A DNA stretch of 57,020 bases from an uncultured Bacillota bacterium. GTDB taxonomy: Bacteria; Bacillota; Clostridia; Tissierellales; Tepidimicrobiaceae. Position 1 is the first letter of the stretch, and each line of letters begins with the position of its first letter. Where the stretch lies: assembly GCA_937967955.1 (NCBI GenBank), contig CALBUB010000043.1, forward strand, positions 1 through 57,020, read 5' to 3'. The notes under the pieces were generated by a model, which was given only the letters and a program-made list of their open reading frames with translations, ran no database searches and was not told where the DNA came from. This document shows, in pieces, positions 16,058-24,182 of the stretch. A program made the translations under genes and the position numbers.

Positions 16058-17020
16058 TCACCTGCTAATATATCCTACTTTTCCTAAATATGCTATGCCT
16101 ACTGCATTATCAGTACACAAACTTTTTTCAGGAAAATACGATTTTATACCATCTTTTAGTAGTTTTTCTGTCAAAAGTGTTCTAATTATACTATTAGAAG
16201 AAACTCCTCCAGTTATTAGAACAGAATCTAAATTATAATATTTAGAACCATTTAAAATAATTTTATATAAAAAAGAACCTATTATGTCAAATAAAGTATA
16301 AAATATGTCTTCAATTTTATATGAGTTATTCTGGAGCAAATTTTTAAATAAATTTTCCATTCCAGATAGATTAAACCAAGTTTTATCTTTTATATTTATT
16401 GGAACATTTATATCTAATTTTTCCCCTTCCCTTGCCATTAAATCCATATGTTTGCCGCATGGAAAAGGCAGTTCTAATTCTACACCAATCCTATCTATCA
16501 GTTGACCTACACTTATATCTAAAGTCCCTCCAATAATCTTAATGTCAAGCTGTTTATTTACGTTTTTTACTAATAATAACTCAGTAGTCCCGCCTGAAAT
16601 ATGTAAGCTTAAAAAATTTTTGCATACTTCTAATTGGCTATTCATAATTCCTGCAGCAATATGACCTTCTTGATGGCTATACTCCTTAAATTTAACATTT
16701 AGCAATTTGGAAATAGTAATAGCTTGCCCCCTACCAACTAAAAAAACTGGCATATAGGACTCTGGTAAATTTCTTGGTTGTGAGCTACATGAAACAGTGT
16801 CAATTTTAAAAACATCAATCAACTTAACCATTTCTTCAATTAAAATTGGTATATTATTAACATGCTGAAATACAGCTTCCTGTTGTCTTAGGCCTTTTTT
16901 GCCTTTCTTTACTCTTAAAACCTGCCTTAAATCTACCACTATATTGTCCTTATCATCTATGACAGCCACCGAAGTTGTGTAGTTTGAAGTATCGATACCA
17001 AGATAAAATTTATTTGCCAT
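16058..17020 (-). CDS. TsaD/Kae1-like protein (Gcp paralog of unknown role)
   Basis: 320 aa, ASKHA-fold. It starts LGIDTSNYTTSVAVID and has the metal-binding HxxxH as SHQEGHIAAG, the glycine loop LHISGGTTELLLV, and a late Asp in LCTDNAVGIAYLG, so the ligands of true TsaD are retained. It differs from TsaD in the RQQEAVFQHVNNIPILIEEM region and in its position between nusB and xseA. A full-length tsaD for tRNA t6A formation is expected elsewhere in the genome. The function of this paralog is not known to me. It overlaps nusB by 11 bases, so the two are translated from one message. Confidence 0.75.
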   Translation of the reverse strand: MANKFYLGIDTSNYTTSVAVIDDKDNIVVDLRQVLRVKKGKKGLRQQEAVFQHVNNIPILIEEMVKLIDVFKIDTVSCSSQPRNLPESYMPVFLVGRGQAITISKLLNVKFKEYSHQEGHIAAGIMNSQLEVCKNFLSLHISGGTTELLLVKNVNKQLDIKIIGGTLDISVGQLIDRIGVELELPFPCGKHMDLMAREGEKLDINVPINIKDKTWFNLSGMENLFKNLLQNNSYKIEDIFYTLFDIIGSFLYKIILNGSKYYNLDSVLITGGVSSNSIIRTLLTEKLLKDGIKSYFPEKSLCTDNAVGIAYLGKVGYISR

Positions 17021-17423
17021 CAATATCCGTACTCCTTACAATACTTCCTAATACACCATTTACAAATTTTGAAGATTGACTGGAGCTATATTTTTTTGAT
17101 ATCTCTATTGCTTCATTAATAGAAACTTCAATAGGAATATCAGGTCTATAAAGTATTTCATATATAGCAATTCTTAATACACATAGGTCTACTCTAGCTA
17201 AACGGCTTATATCCCAATTTTCAAGATTTTTTTCTATGTGAGAATCTATTGTTTCTAAGTTCTCCGCTATTTTCCTTATAGCATCCAATATATATTCTTT
17301 TTCGCCTTCATCAAAATCATTGTTTTCAAAAAATAGATTGATTACATGGTCTGAAAAGTCGTTATTTATCTCCATTTGATATAATAGTTGCATAGTAGAT
17401 TCTCTTGCACGTCTTCTTCCCAT
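17010..17423 (-). CDS. nusB: Transcription antitermination factor NusB
   Basis: 137 aa, all-helical. It starts GRRRARESTMQLLYQMEI and carries the conserved SRLARVDLCVLRIAIYEIL and IEVSINEAIEISKKYSSSQSSKFVNGVLGSI. NusB with NusE (S10) binds boxA RNA and supports rRNA antitermination. The start has AGGAGG 6 bases upstream. It follows the DUF2273 gene in the asp23 operon. Confidence 0.96.
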   Translation of the reverse strand: MGRRRARESTMQLLYQMEINNDFSDHVINLFFENNDFDEGEKEYILDAIRKIAENLETIDSHIEKNLENWDISRLARVDLCVLRIAIYEILYRPDIPIEVSINEAIEISKKYSSSQSSKFVNGVLGSIVRSTDIDGK

Positions 17424-17463
17424 ACGTATCCTCCTAAAATAATTTCTCTATATAATCTGCAAA

Positions 17464-17700
17464 TTATTTATGAAAAACCTTTAATAATATATCTTTTAAG
17501 TTTTCTCCCTCATCAATTTTTTCTCCCAATACATATCCTAATGAAGCACAAAGTATTATGAAAATCGTCTTAAAAAAGCCTAAAGAGAGTATCATTATTC
17601 CAAATATAATTCCAATAAAGGTACCAATAGTCTTTCCAATATTGGACTTAATATATTTTAGCAAAGCTTCCAGCAAATCTTTAAGTATTTCCTTTATCAA
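17464..17700 (-). CDS. DUF2273 small membrane protein
   Basis: 78 aa with two membrane segments, the first glycine-rich (IGKTIGTFIGIIFGIMILSLGFF) and the second FIILCASLGYVLG, then an acidic-basic tail. It matches DUF2273, which is typically encoded between amaP and nusB or next to Asp23 proteins. Its role is probably in anchoring or organising Asp23 at the membrane, inferred from the neighbours only. Confidence 0.82.
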   Translation of the reverse strand: MIKEILKDLLEALLKYIKSNIGKTIGTFIGIIFGIMILSLGFFKTIFIILCASLGYVLGEKIDEGENLKDILLKVFHK

Positions 17701-17716
17701 TTAAAACACCTCATAG

Positions 17717-18268
17717 CTATTTTAAATCTCTTCCAGACATAGTTACATTAGTAACAAATACTCTAATTTCAGAAACATTCACTCCTGTACAGTTTTCCAC
17801 ATGTTCTTTTACTTTAGCTTGTAGATTGTTTGTTATTTCAGGGATATTAATCTCAGGTACCACTTCACCATTAATATTAATATATAATTGCCCTTCTAGT
17901 ATATCAACTTTAACCTTTATATTTTTAAGGCCGCTAAACCTATTGCACACATGATGTACTAAGCCAACTATAGTGTCAGAAGAGATTTTTACCTCTCCAT
18001 ACTCATTCATCTTTACTACATAACTAATTGATTCTCTAGTATTATTATTTGTCTTAAAGCTTAATAATAAAATTTTAATGCTAAATAATAAAGTGATTAG
18101 GCCAACAATGGTCAAAAGATAGTTTCCTTTTAAATTTTCTAAAAATAAGGTTATACTTTCAATAGATAGAAGCTCTATTATTTGAAAGGGAAATATGAGC
18201 ATTATTATTGAAAATGCTCCAAAAAACAAGGAAATAAAAAACAATAATACTCTTATAAGTGCTGTCAT
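17717..18268 (-). CDS. amaP: Alkaline shock response membrane anchor protein AmaP
   Basis: 183 aa. Two membrane helices (residues 5-30 and 50-72) are followed by a cytosolic domain with VVKMNEYGEVKISSDTIVGLVHHVCNRFSGLKNIKVKV, an Asp23-like fold. In Staphylococcus AmaP anchors Asp23 at the membrane. It lies between asp23 and the DUF2273 gene. The start has GGAGG 9 bases upstream. Confidence 0.85.
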   Translation of the reverse strand: MTALIRVLLFFISLFFGAFSIIMLIFPFQIIELLSIESITLFLENLKGNYLLTIVGLITLLFSIKILLLSFKTNNNTRESISYVVKMNEYGEVKISSDTIVGLVHHVCNRFSGLKNIKVKVDILEGQLYININGEVVPEINIPEITNNLQAKVKEHVENCTGVNVSEIRVFVTNVTMSGRDLK

Positions 18269-18298
18269 AATTTTTACTTCCTCCTAAAAATTCAAAAT

Positions 18299-18320
18299 TA
18301 CCCTCTGTTACCAGAGGGTA
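18299..18320 (-). terminator. Hairpin between asp23 and amaP (probable partial terminator)
   Basis: A 9-bp perfect stem, TACCCTCTG / CAGAGGGTA, with a 4-base loop lies just after the asp23 stop and is followed on the minus strand by ATTTTGAATTTTT. The T-tract is interrupted, so leakage into amaP is likely and would favour Asp23 over its membrane partners. Confidence 0.6.
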
Positions 18321-18324
18321 GTAT

Positions 18325-18723
18325 TTATTTTACTCTTGGTTCATTTTCAATTACTGGCTCCTCCTTAGGAATGTTCACCCCTTGTACATTAACATTTACT
18401 TCAACAACTCTTAAGCCAGTCATTGTCTCAACTCTATCCTTTACATTTTTTTGTACATTTGTGGCTACCTCAGAAATCTTTGAACCATAATCAACAATTA
18501 TAAATAAATCTATCGCAGCTTCTTTTTCTCCCACTTCAACCTTTACGCCTTTAGATAGATTTTTCATTCCTAGCATTTCAGTAATATCTCCGGTTAAGCC
18601 TCCACTCATGCTAGAAACTCCTTCTACTTCCGTTGCAGCAAGCCCTGCTATTATAGCTACCACTTCATTTGATATTTTTACAGTACCATATTTGCTCCTA
18701 TTTTCTCCTGTTGTTTCTGCCAA
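18325..18723 (-). CDS. Asp23/Gls24 family envelope stress protein
   Basis: 132 aa from a TTG at 18721-18723, 8 bases after GGAGG; a GTG three codons earlier falls inside the ribosome site and is unlikely. The family core is YGTVKISNEVVAIIAGLAATEVEGVSSM, then GVKVEVGEKEAAIDLFIIVDYGSKI and VQKNVKDRVETMTGLRVVEVNVNVQGV. These proteins form filaments or networks at the membrane and are linked to cell-wall stress. It has its own sigma-A promoter just upstream and is first in the operon with amaP, DUF2273 and nusB. Confidence 0.92.
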   Translation of the reverse strand: MAETTGENRSKYGTVKISNEVVAIIAGLAATEVEGVSSMSGGLTGDITEMLGMKNLSKGVKVEVGEKEAAIDLFIIVDYGSKISEVATNVQKNVKDRVETMTGLRVVEVNVNVQGVNIPKEEPVIENEPRVK

Positions 18724-18760
18724 ATCTGACACCTCCTACTTTCAGAAACTCTTCAACGTT

Positions 18761-18789
18761 ATTATACCAAAGGGATAATGCTTTTACAA
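18761..18789 (-). promoter_or_regulatory. Predicted sigma-A promoter with extended -10 for asp23
   Basis: On the minus strand -35 TTGTAA (18789-18784), a 17-base spacer and -10 TATAAT (18766-18761), preceded by TGG, which makes an extended -10. The start codon lies about 38 bases downstream. It gives the asp23-nusB-xse-ispA group a vegetative promoter independent of the spoIIIA operon. Confidence 0.75.
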
Positions 18790-18796
18790 AAGAATT

Positions 18797-19480
18797 CTAA
18801 TTTTTTTCCATAATTTTTATATTGGATGCATCTAAATCTGTCTCATTTATAACTATATCTAGTATTTTTATTACATCCTGTTCAGTCAATTGGTCAGCAT
18901 CCACTACTATTTTAGCATCTGTTTCTGTCAAGAATACCAGTGCTTCATTAAAGCCTTTTGCTTTTATTAGCCCCTCGATTGTCAACTCTTTTTCTGACAG
19001 CTCTCCAATCTTCATAATCTTTTTTTGTGCATCTGTTACCATTTCTTGACTACTATTTTCATTATTAACTATTTCATTTAATCTATCTACAAGGTTAGCC
19101 CTCAATTTATCTCTAGAAAGACGCTGCTCAACAAAATAATTTTTTGACTGTAAATTCTGCTCACTACTTATAGTTTCTGATATATCTCCTTCTGTACTCT
19201 CGACTAGTTCATCTACAGCACTATTAGCTTCATCTCCCTCTTCTTCTTTTTCATCCTTTGAATCTATAATTTCTAATTCATCCTCTTTTCCCTCAGAAAT
19301 AGCTGCAACTAAATCATTTTCAACTTGCTTCTCTTTAGCCAATTCCATTTCTTCATATTGTTGATATTCGCTGGAAACCCTTGATGATGCCCTCTTAGTT
19401 AAATTGTGATTTACATAGCCAGTCAATACCAATAGTAAAATCAACATAACCACAATTGCTGGCCTTTTAACAGTAAACAT
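18797..19480 (-). CDS. spoIIIAH: Stage III sporulation protein AH (SpoIIIAH)
   Basis: 227 aa. One N-terminal membrane helix (AIVVMLILLLVLTGYVNHNL), an acidic low-complexity linker (about 45-105), then the ring-building (YscJ/FliF-like) domain with LSRDKLRANLVDRLNEIVNNENSSQEMVTDAQKKIMKIGELSEKELTIEGLIKAKGFNEALVF. SpoIIIAH in the mother cell binds SpoIIQ of the forespore to form the intercellular channel. It is the last gene of the spoIIIA operon. Confidence 0.94.
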   Translation of the reverse strand: MFTVKRPAIVVMLILLLVLTGYVNHNLTKRASSRVSSEYQQYEEMELAKEKQVENDLVAAISEGKEDELEIIDSKDEKEEEGDEANSAVDELVESTEGDISETISSEQNLQSKNYFVEQRLSRDKLRANLVDRLNEIVNNENSSQEMVTDAQKKIMKIGELSEKELTIEGLIKAKGFNEALVFLTETDAKIVVDADQLTEQDVIKILDIVINETDLDASNIKIMEKN

Positions 19481-19495
19481 AATATCATCCCCCTC

Positions 19496-20077
19496 TTAAT
19501 TACTAGAATAAACTTCAACCCTGTTACCAGGAACCCCTAAAACAGTTTTTACAGCTTCATATAACATCTCTTTTACTTCCAAATTTTCTGCTCCCTCTGC
19601 TATTACTATTACACCTTTAATAGTTGGCCTTACTTCTTTTAAAACTATTGGCTCTCCATTGTCATTAGTTACAACTTGTACAGTCATATCTTCCCTAACA
19701 ATTTCCCTAGTACCCCCTTGTGCATCATTCTCTCTTGTAGTTTCGTTGTTTTTAGTAGTGTTAAATGCTGGGACTACCTCTGTTGTATCCTCTAATGTTA
19801 TCATTACTTTTACTTCTCCTACACCTTTTAGCTGGCTTAATATATTTTCCAGCTTGTTTTCCAATAAAGTACTATAGTCAGAGTAGCTACCTTGCAAATC
19901 TTCTACTTTATCTAGATTATCACCAATTTTAACTTGCTGTTTGTTGTTTTCAATAAATATATCTGCCAATATGAATAAAATTATTCCAATGATAAGTATT
20001 ATAAATAGATTCCTCATCATATCCTTATTGCTAATATTCTTTAAATATTCTTTAATCTTATTGAGAAATTTCTCCAC
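19496..20077 (-). CDS. spoIIIAG: Stage III sporulation protein AG (SpoIIIAG)
   Basis: 193 aa, GTG start. A membrane helix at about 23-42 (LFIILIIGIILFILADIF) is followed by the ring domain: LENKLENILSQLKGVGEVKVMITLED, then RPTIKGVIVIAEGAENLEVKEMLYEAVKTVLGVPGNRVEVY. SpoIIIAG builds a large ring in the mother-cell side of the feeding channel. It overlaps spoIIIAF by 20 bases. Confidence 0.95.
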   Translation of the reverse strand: MEKFLNKIKEYLKNISNKDMMRNLFIILIIGIILFILADIFIENNKQQVKIGDNLDKVEDLQGSYSDYSTLLENKLENILSQLKGVGEVKVMITLEDTTEVVPAFNTTKNNETTRENDAQGGTREIVREDMTVQVVTNDNGEPIVLKEVRPTIKGVIVIAEGAENLEVKEMLYEAVKTVLGVPGNRVEVYSSN

Positions 20078-20720
20078 TCAGTTCACCTTCCTCCCCCTTA
20101 TTATAAATAAGTATTTTTATATTATCCTTTGGCACATTATATTTTTCATATAAGATGTCCTTAATCTTGTCACCATCTTTAAAAGTTGTCGCTTTTTCAG
20201 TTTCCTTATTGGAATCATCTATTTTTATTTCTTCAATTTTAATAGTCTTTATAGTGTCTTCATCGTAGCTGTCACTCCCATCTTTAGGTGCCATAACTAT
20301 TTCTATATCCCTTATGTTTCCATAATTGTCTTCATCCTCGAATATAGAAATTTTAATGTCATCGACTTGATATTCTAATATACCATCTATAGTTGCTTTT
20401 ACATTTTCTTTTAACATATTTATATAAGTTTCCTTAATCTGCCTTTCATGAAGCTCTTGTAGGTCTGAATTATCTGCATATTCAAATTGGACCCCCTCTA
20501 CAATACTCTTAAATATTTCTTGTTCTATATTAAAACTACTATTTATCAATTTTATAAAAGGTGATATTATCACAATTATTATCATTAAACCTATAACCAC
20601 ATTTACATATCTCTTCATGTTATTGTTTGGTAATGCTAATTCTACGATAGAAAGCAATATAAACATTACCGCTATATCTTTTACCCAGTTTCTCAAAAAG
20701 TCAAGGATAGCCAAATTCAA
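20058..20720 (-). CDS. spoIIIAF: Stage III sporulation protein AF (SpoIIIAF)
   Basis: 220 aa. Two N-terminal membrane helices (about 15-30 and 38-58; MKRYVNVVIGLMIIIVIISPFIKL is characteristic) are followed by an extracytoplasmic ring-building domain. It is part of the SpoIIIA-SpoIIQ complex. It lies 4 bases after spoIIIAE. Confidence 0.93.
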   Translation of the reverse strand: MNLAILDFLRNWVKDIAVMFILLSIVELALPNNNMKRYVNVVIGLMIIIVIISPFIKLINSSFNIEQEIFKSIVEGVQFEYADNSDLQELHERQIKETYINMLKENVKATIDGILEYQVDDIKISIFEDEDNYGNIRDIEIVMAPKDGSDSYDEDTIKTIKIEEIKIDDSNKETEKATTFKDGDKIKDILYEKYNVPKDNIKILIYNKGEEGELSGEISQ

Positions 20721-20724
20721 TCAC

Positions 20725-21906
20725 CTACCTCAACATAAGCGCTGCATTGCCTGCTTCAACGACAACTGATATGGTTATAAAAAACATTATAGCTACAGAC
20801 AGTATTCCAACTAGTATCAATACTAAAGACTTAGAAATCTCTTCAAAATATCCTAAAATTCCATCGGCTGTTATTGGCTGGATTATTGCTGCCACCAATT
20901 TATACACAAACACTAATATTGATATCCTTATTACTGGAATTAAACATATTAACACTAAAGCTACTAAACCCATCATTCCTAAACCATTCTTTAATATAGC
21001 AGAACCTCCTACTACCACTTCTACCGCATCAGATAAAAATTTACCAATTATAGGTATAAAGCTGTCTACTGCAAATTTTGCTGTTTGTACAGCTATTCCA
21101 TCAATATTAGAGCCTATCTCATATATACTGATTATTCCTATAAATACTGTAAAAGAAGCACCTATTATTACAATAATAATTTCACGCATCAGTTCTGATA
21201 TTTTATTAAATTGAACTTTATTGGAAATTCTACTGATTATTCCCACTATAAATGTAAAAAAAATTAAAGGAAATATGAAATTTTTAATTAAAGTTCCTAT
21301 TATATTTACAGCCCCTAATACTACCGGGTTGAAAAGAAGCTTTGTCCCTGGACTACCTATGGCTGTTAATAAGGCTAACAGTATAGGAAGTATTACTTGC
21401 ATAAAATCAACCATTTTAGATACCGTACCTTTGCCTAGTTCCAATGCCAAGGTAAAACTGTTTATTATCATCATAGATAAAACTATATAGCAGACATAAT
21501 TGGCTAATTGTGATATATTATCCTTTTCAAAGCTACTTTGTAAATTTGATAGTATTGAGCAAGCAATAGCTATTATGACTATTTGTGATATTAAGGTCAG
21601 ATTATTCAACAGCTCATTAATTAAAGATTTGAAAGCTAAAGTTACAAAAGCTTTAAAATCTAGAACGTTCTTTCCTTTTAAAGCAGAAAATAATATTTCC
21701 TTTACATTTACATCTTTATAATACTCACTACTAGTATTTAAAATATCTTCCAATGTACGCTCAAGTTCTCTAATGTTTAAGCTGTTTAATTGCTCCTCTA
21801 GAAGCTGTTCATTTATTAGCTCTTCTACTGCTTCTCCAGCTGAAGCAGCTGAAAATATTAATGTAAATAAAATAGCTAGTAAAATTATCTTCTTGTTTAT
21901 TATCAT
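20725..21906 (-). CDS. spoIIIAE: Stage III sporulation protein AE (SpoIIIAE)
   Basis: 393 aa. A cleavable signal sequence (KKIILLAILFTLIFSAASAGEA) is followed by a soluble segment and about eight membrane helices. Motifs GSPGTKLLFNPVVLGAVNIIGTLIKNFIFPLIFF and AVQTAKFAVDSFIPIIGKFLSDAVEVVVGGSAILKNGLG are typical. It is a core membrane component of the SpoIIIA complex with a permease-like appearance. It precedes spoIIIAF by 4 bases. Confidence 0.95.
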   Translation of the reverse strand: MIINKKIILLAILFTLIFSAASAGEAVEELINEQLLEEQLNSLNIRELERTLEDILNTSSEYYKDVNVKEILFSALKGKNVLDFKAFVTLAFKSLINELLNNLTLISQIVIIAIACSILSNLQSSFEKDNISQLANYVCYIVLSMMIINSFTLALELGKGTVSKMVDFMQVILPILLALLTAIGSPGTKLLFNPVVLGAVNIIGTLIKNFIFPLIFFTFIVGIISRISNKVQFNKISELMREIIIVIIGASFTVFIGIISIYEIGSNIDGIAVQTAKFAVDSFIPIIGKFLSDAVEVVVGGSAILKNGLGMMGLVALVLICLIPVIRISILVFVYKLVAAIIQPITADGILGYFEEISKSLVLILVGILSVAIMFFITISVVVEAGNAALMLR

Positions 21907-21917
21907 ATTGCTTCACC

Positions 21918-22307
21918 TTAAGGGAGTATTTTAATAATCAAATCCATTAAAGTTAATAATATGGGCATTGCAAGTACCATTATTATGATTTTGCCTCCTA
22001 ATTCTATCTTGGATGCTATTGCTTCCTCTCCAGCATCTCTCGAAATTTGGGCTCCAAATTCAACAATATAGGCAATGCCAATTATTTTTAATATGGTAGT
22101 AAAATAAGTAAATTCTATGTTTGCGTTCCTTGATAAATTGCCAAGGGTATCTACTATATATTTGACTTTATCTATTATCATTGCAAATATAATTAAGCCT
22201 GTAATAATACTGACTAACAATGCAAAATCGGCTCTATTAGATTGACGGAGTAAGACTATCAATATAGTTGCTACAAGGCCTATGCCAACGATTTGTACTA
22301 TTTCCAT
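21918..22307 (-). CDS. spoIIIAD: Stage III sporulation protein AD (SpoIIIAD)
   Basis: 129 aa with about four membrane helices. It contains GIAYIVEFGAQISRDAGEEAIASKIELGGKIIIMVLAMPILLTLMDLI, which is highly conserved in SpoIIIAD. It is a small channel-complex membrane protein, and its position between AC and AE is as expected. Confidence 0.95.
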   Translation of the reverse strand: MEIVQIVGIGLVATILIVLLRQSNRADFALLVSIITGLIIFAMIIDKVKYIVDTLGNLSRNANIEFTYFTTILKIIGIAYIVEFGAQISRDAGEEAIASKIELGGKIIIMVLAMPILLTLMDLIIKILP

Positions 22308-22322
22308 ACTATCACTTCCTAA

Positions 22323-22520
22323 TTAGTACAACTGGAATATAGTTCTTATATTGTCAAACAGCCTTGATATTAGAACAATCACCATTCCAAATACTATTAC
22401 TACTCCAACAAGGGTTGTTATATATGCGAATTCTTTCTTGTCAGCCTTGTCTAAGATAATATTAAGTATACCTAATAAAATCCCCACACTTGCAATCTTA
22501 AATATTAAACTTATATCCAT
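22323..22520 (-). CDS. spoIIIAC: Stage III sporulation protein AC (SpoIIIAC)
   Basis: 65 aa with two membrane helices; residues IFKIASVGILLGILNIILDKADKKEFAYI match the SpoIIIAC family, whose length is 65-68 aa. It is a membrane part of the SpoIIIA complex, 15 bases before spoIIIAD. Confidence 0.94.
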   Translation of the reverse strand: MDISLIFKIASVGILLGILNIILDKADKKEFAYITTLVGVVIVFGMVIVLISRLFDNIRTIFQLY

Positions 22521-22534
22521 AGATTTTCTCTCCT

Positions 22535-23059
22535 CTATAATAGTATTATCACAATAGCAATTCCGGCTAATATGCCTAAATTCTTATACATTTTTTCGTT
22601 TTTATCCCTTTCTAATTTGGCCTCTTCCTTTAAAATCTTAATGTGATTCAATATAAGTTTGAAGTTTTTCTCTTGGTCTGCTCTGTCAGAATTACCCAAA
22701 AGTCTACCCAAAGATAAAAATAGTTCCACATCTTCTTCTTCCAAACTAAAGTCTTCTAATAACTGGCTTTTAACCATATCAAAACTTTTATACAAATCTC
22801 CATCTCTATTGCTTAATAAATTTATTTTTATTTCTTCAAAGATATAGGAAACTTTTTTATTGCCTTTTAAATAAACATTAGTTAAAGCCTCAGGTAATGG
22901 AACTGCCCCATATACTATTTCTGTCTCTAAAATCTTAATACATTGTTCAAGGTGCATTAAATTTTCAAGTCTAGCTGAGTACTTATTACCAAGATAATAA
23001 CCTATTAGGGAGGATGAAAGGACAATTAGTATGCTTCCTAGTATTTTCATCAAACCCAT
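22535..23059 (-). CDS. spoIIIAB: Stage III sporulation protein AB (SpoIIIAB)
   Basis: 174 aa with an N-terminal membrane helix (ILGSILIVLSSSLIGYYLG), a helical cytosolic body (LEQCIKILETEIVYGAVPLPEALTNV; DVELFLSLGRLLGNSDRADQEKNF) and a C-terminal membrane helix (YKNLGILAGIAIVIILL). The fold resembles type II secretion GspF. It lies 15 bases after spoIIIAA. Confidence 0.94.
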   Translation of the reverse strand: MGLMKILGSILIVLSSSLIGYYLGNKYSARLENLMHLEQCIKILETEIVYGAVPLPEALTNVYLKGNKKVSYIFEEIKINLLSNRDGDLYKSFDMVKSQLLEDFSLEEEDVELFLSLGRLLGNSDRADQEKNFKLILNHIKILKEEAKLERDKNEKMYKNLGILAGIAIVIILL

Positions 23060-23073
23060 TTTATCCCTACTTC

Positions 23074-24051
23074 CTATACTTTTATTGAGGTGAAAGTATT
23101 GCCATCTATTATATCCTTTACTGTTCCTATCCCTTTTGAATTATCTAATATAATATATCTTGTAAATATCCTATCACTTATCAAGGGATTTAAACTCCTT
23201 CTAGATTTAAGGTCTTCTATTGAACTTCCATGAACAGTTGCAATTATTTTTACTCCTGCCTTTAATATCTCATGTATAGCTTCTATATCTTCTATGCTTC
23301 CTATCTCGTCCATTACTATAATATCTGGAGACATAGCCCTTAATAGCATCATAGTTCCATCCTTTTTATTACATCCATCCAATACATCCACCCTTGGCCC
23401 CAGATCATGTTGGGCTACTCCATTATACATCCCTGCCAACTCTGATCTTTCATCTATAACCCCTACTTTAAGTCCTTTAAAGTTAAAGTCTTCTAAACCA
23501 TTGCTTAAATTTCTAATCATATCTCTTAATATAGTGGTTTTACCACATTTTGGAGGAGAAACGAGCAATGTATTGTGTATAGTATTTGGATAGTGTATTA
23601 TGTATTTCATTAATTTATTCGATACACCTATTTTCTCTCTAGCAATGCGGATATTTAAGGAAGATATATTTTTTATAGTTTCAACTCCCTTCTTCCCATA
23701 AAGAACTTTGCCTCCTATACCAACTCTATGCCCCCCTTTTAATGTGATAAAGCCATTTTTCAGCTCTTCTTCAAAAGCATATACTGAGTAATTGCTTATT
23801 AATTGAAAAGTTTTTACTATATCTTGTTTAGTCACTAATTTACCCTTGTCTTTTTCTTTAGTAATTGAACCATCTTCTGTTACAAAGTAATCTGAATTCA
23901 TGCTATAAATGTTTAGTGGCAGCCCATTTCTAAGTCTTATTTCCTCTACATTTGCTTTAAATTCAGCTGGGATTTTTTTTAGTACTTGGCTTATTTCTAA
24001 ACTAATATATTCTAATACTTTTTCATATATTCCTATTTCCTTTTGCTGCAC
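23074..24051 (-). CDS. spoIIIAA: Stage III sporulation protein AA, AAA ATPase (SpoIIIAA)
   Basis: 325 aa from a GTG at 24049-24051 with GAGGAGGG 7 bases upstream; a longer frame to 24105 lies in the terminator region and is unlikely. A PilT/VirB11-like ATPase: VEEIRLRNGLPL at the N-terminus, Walker A LLVSPPKCGKTTILRDMIRNL, VGVIDERSELAG, Walker B DIIVMDEIGSIEDIEAI and the sensor TVHGSS. It energises the SpoIIIA secretion-like complex. It is first in an eight-gene operon in canonical AA-to-AH order. Confidence 0.96.
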   Translation of the reverse strand: MQQKEIGIYEKVLEYISLEISQVLKKIPAEFKANVEEIRLRNGLPLNIYSMNSDYFVTEDGSITKEKDKGKLVTKQDIVKTFQLISNYSVYAFEEELKNGFITLKGGHRVGIGGKVLYGKKGVETIKNISSLNIRIAREKIGVSNKLMKYIIHYPNTIHNTLLVSPPKCGKTTILRDMIRNLSNGLEDFNFKGLKVGVIDERSELAGMYNGVAQHDLGPRVDVLDGCNKKDGTMMLLRAMSPDIIVMDEIGSIEDIEAIHEILKAGVKIIATVHGSSIEDLKSRRSLNPLISDRIFTRYIILDNSKGIGTVKDIIDGNTFTSIKV

Positions 24052-24075
24052 AACATGTCCCTCCTCTTTAATATA

Positions 24076-24103
24076 TAAATATGAACAAGCTAGAATAATA
24101 TGC
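24076..24103 (-). promoter_or_regulatory. Predicted sigma-E promoter of the spoIIIA operon
   Basis: On the minus strand the -35 GCATATT (24103-24097) matches the sigma-E KMATATT exactly. After 13 bases comes CATATTTA (24083-24076), a partial match to CATACAMT. The -35 directly abuts the T-run of the upstream terminator. The spacer is one base shorter than usual. Confidence 0.5.
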
Positions 24104-24106
24104 AAA

Positions 24107-24142
24107 AAAAAACTTAAAACCGATATCGGTTTTAAGTTTTTT
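24107..24142 (-). terminator. Terminator between the CD1247-type gene and spoIIIAA
   Basis: An 18-bp perfect palindrome centred at GATATC (arms AAAACTTAAAACCGAT and its complement) ends in nine T on the minus strand. It is symmetrical and so could stop transcription on both strands. It insulates the spoIIIA operon from the efp group. Confidence 0.88.
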
Positions 24143-24182
24143 CTAAGAAAATATTTATTTTTGCTTCCTAAAATTGCTTTTA

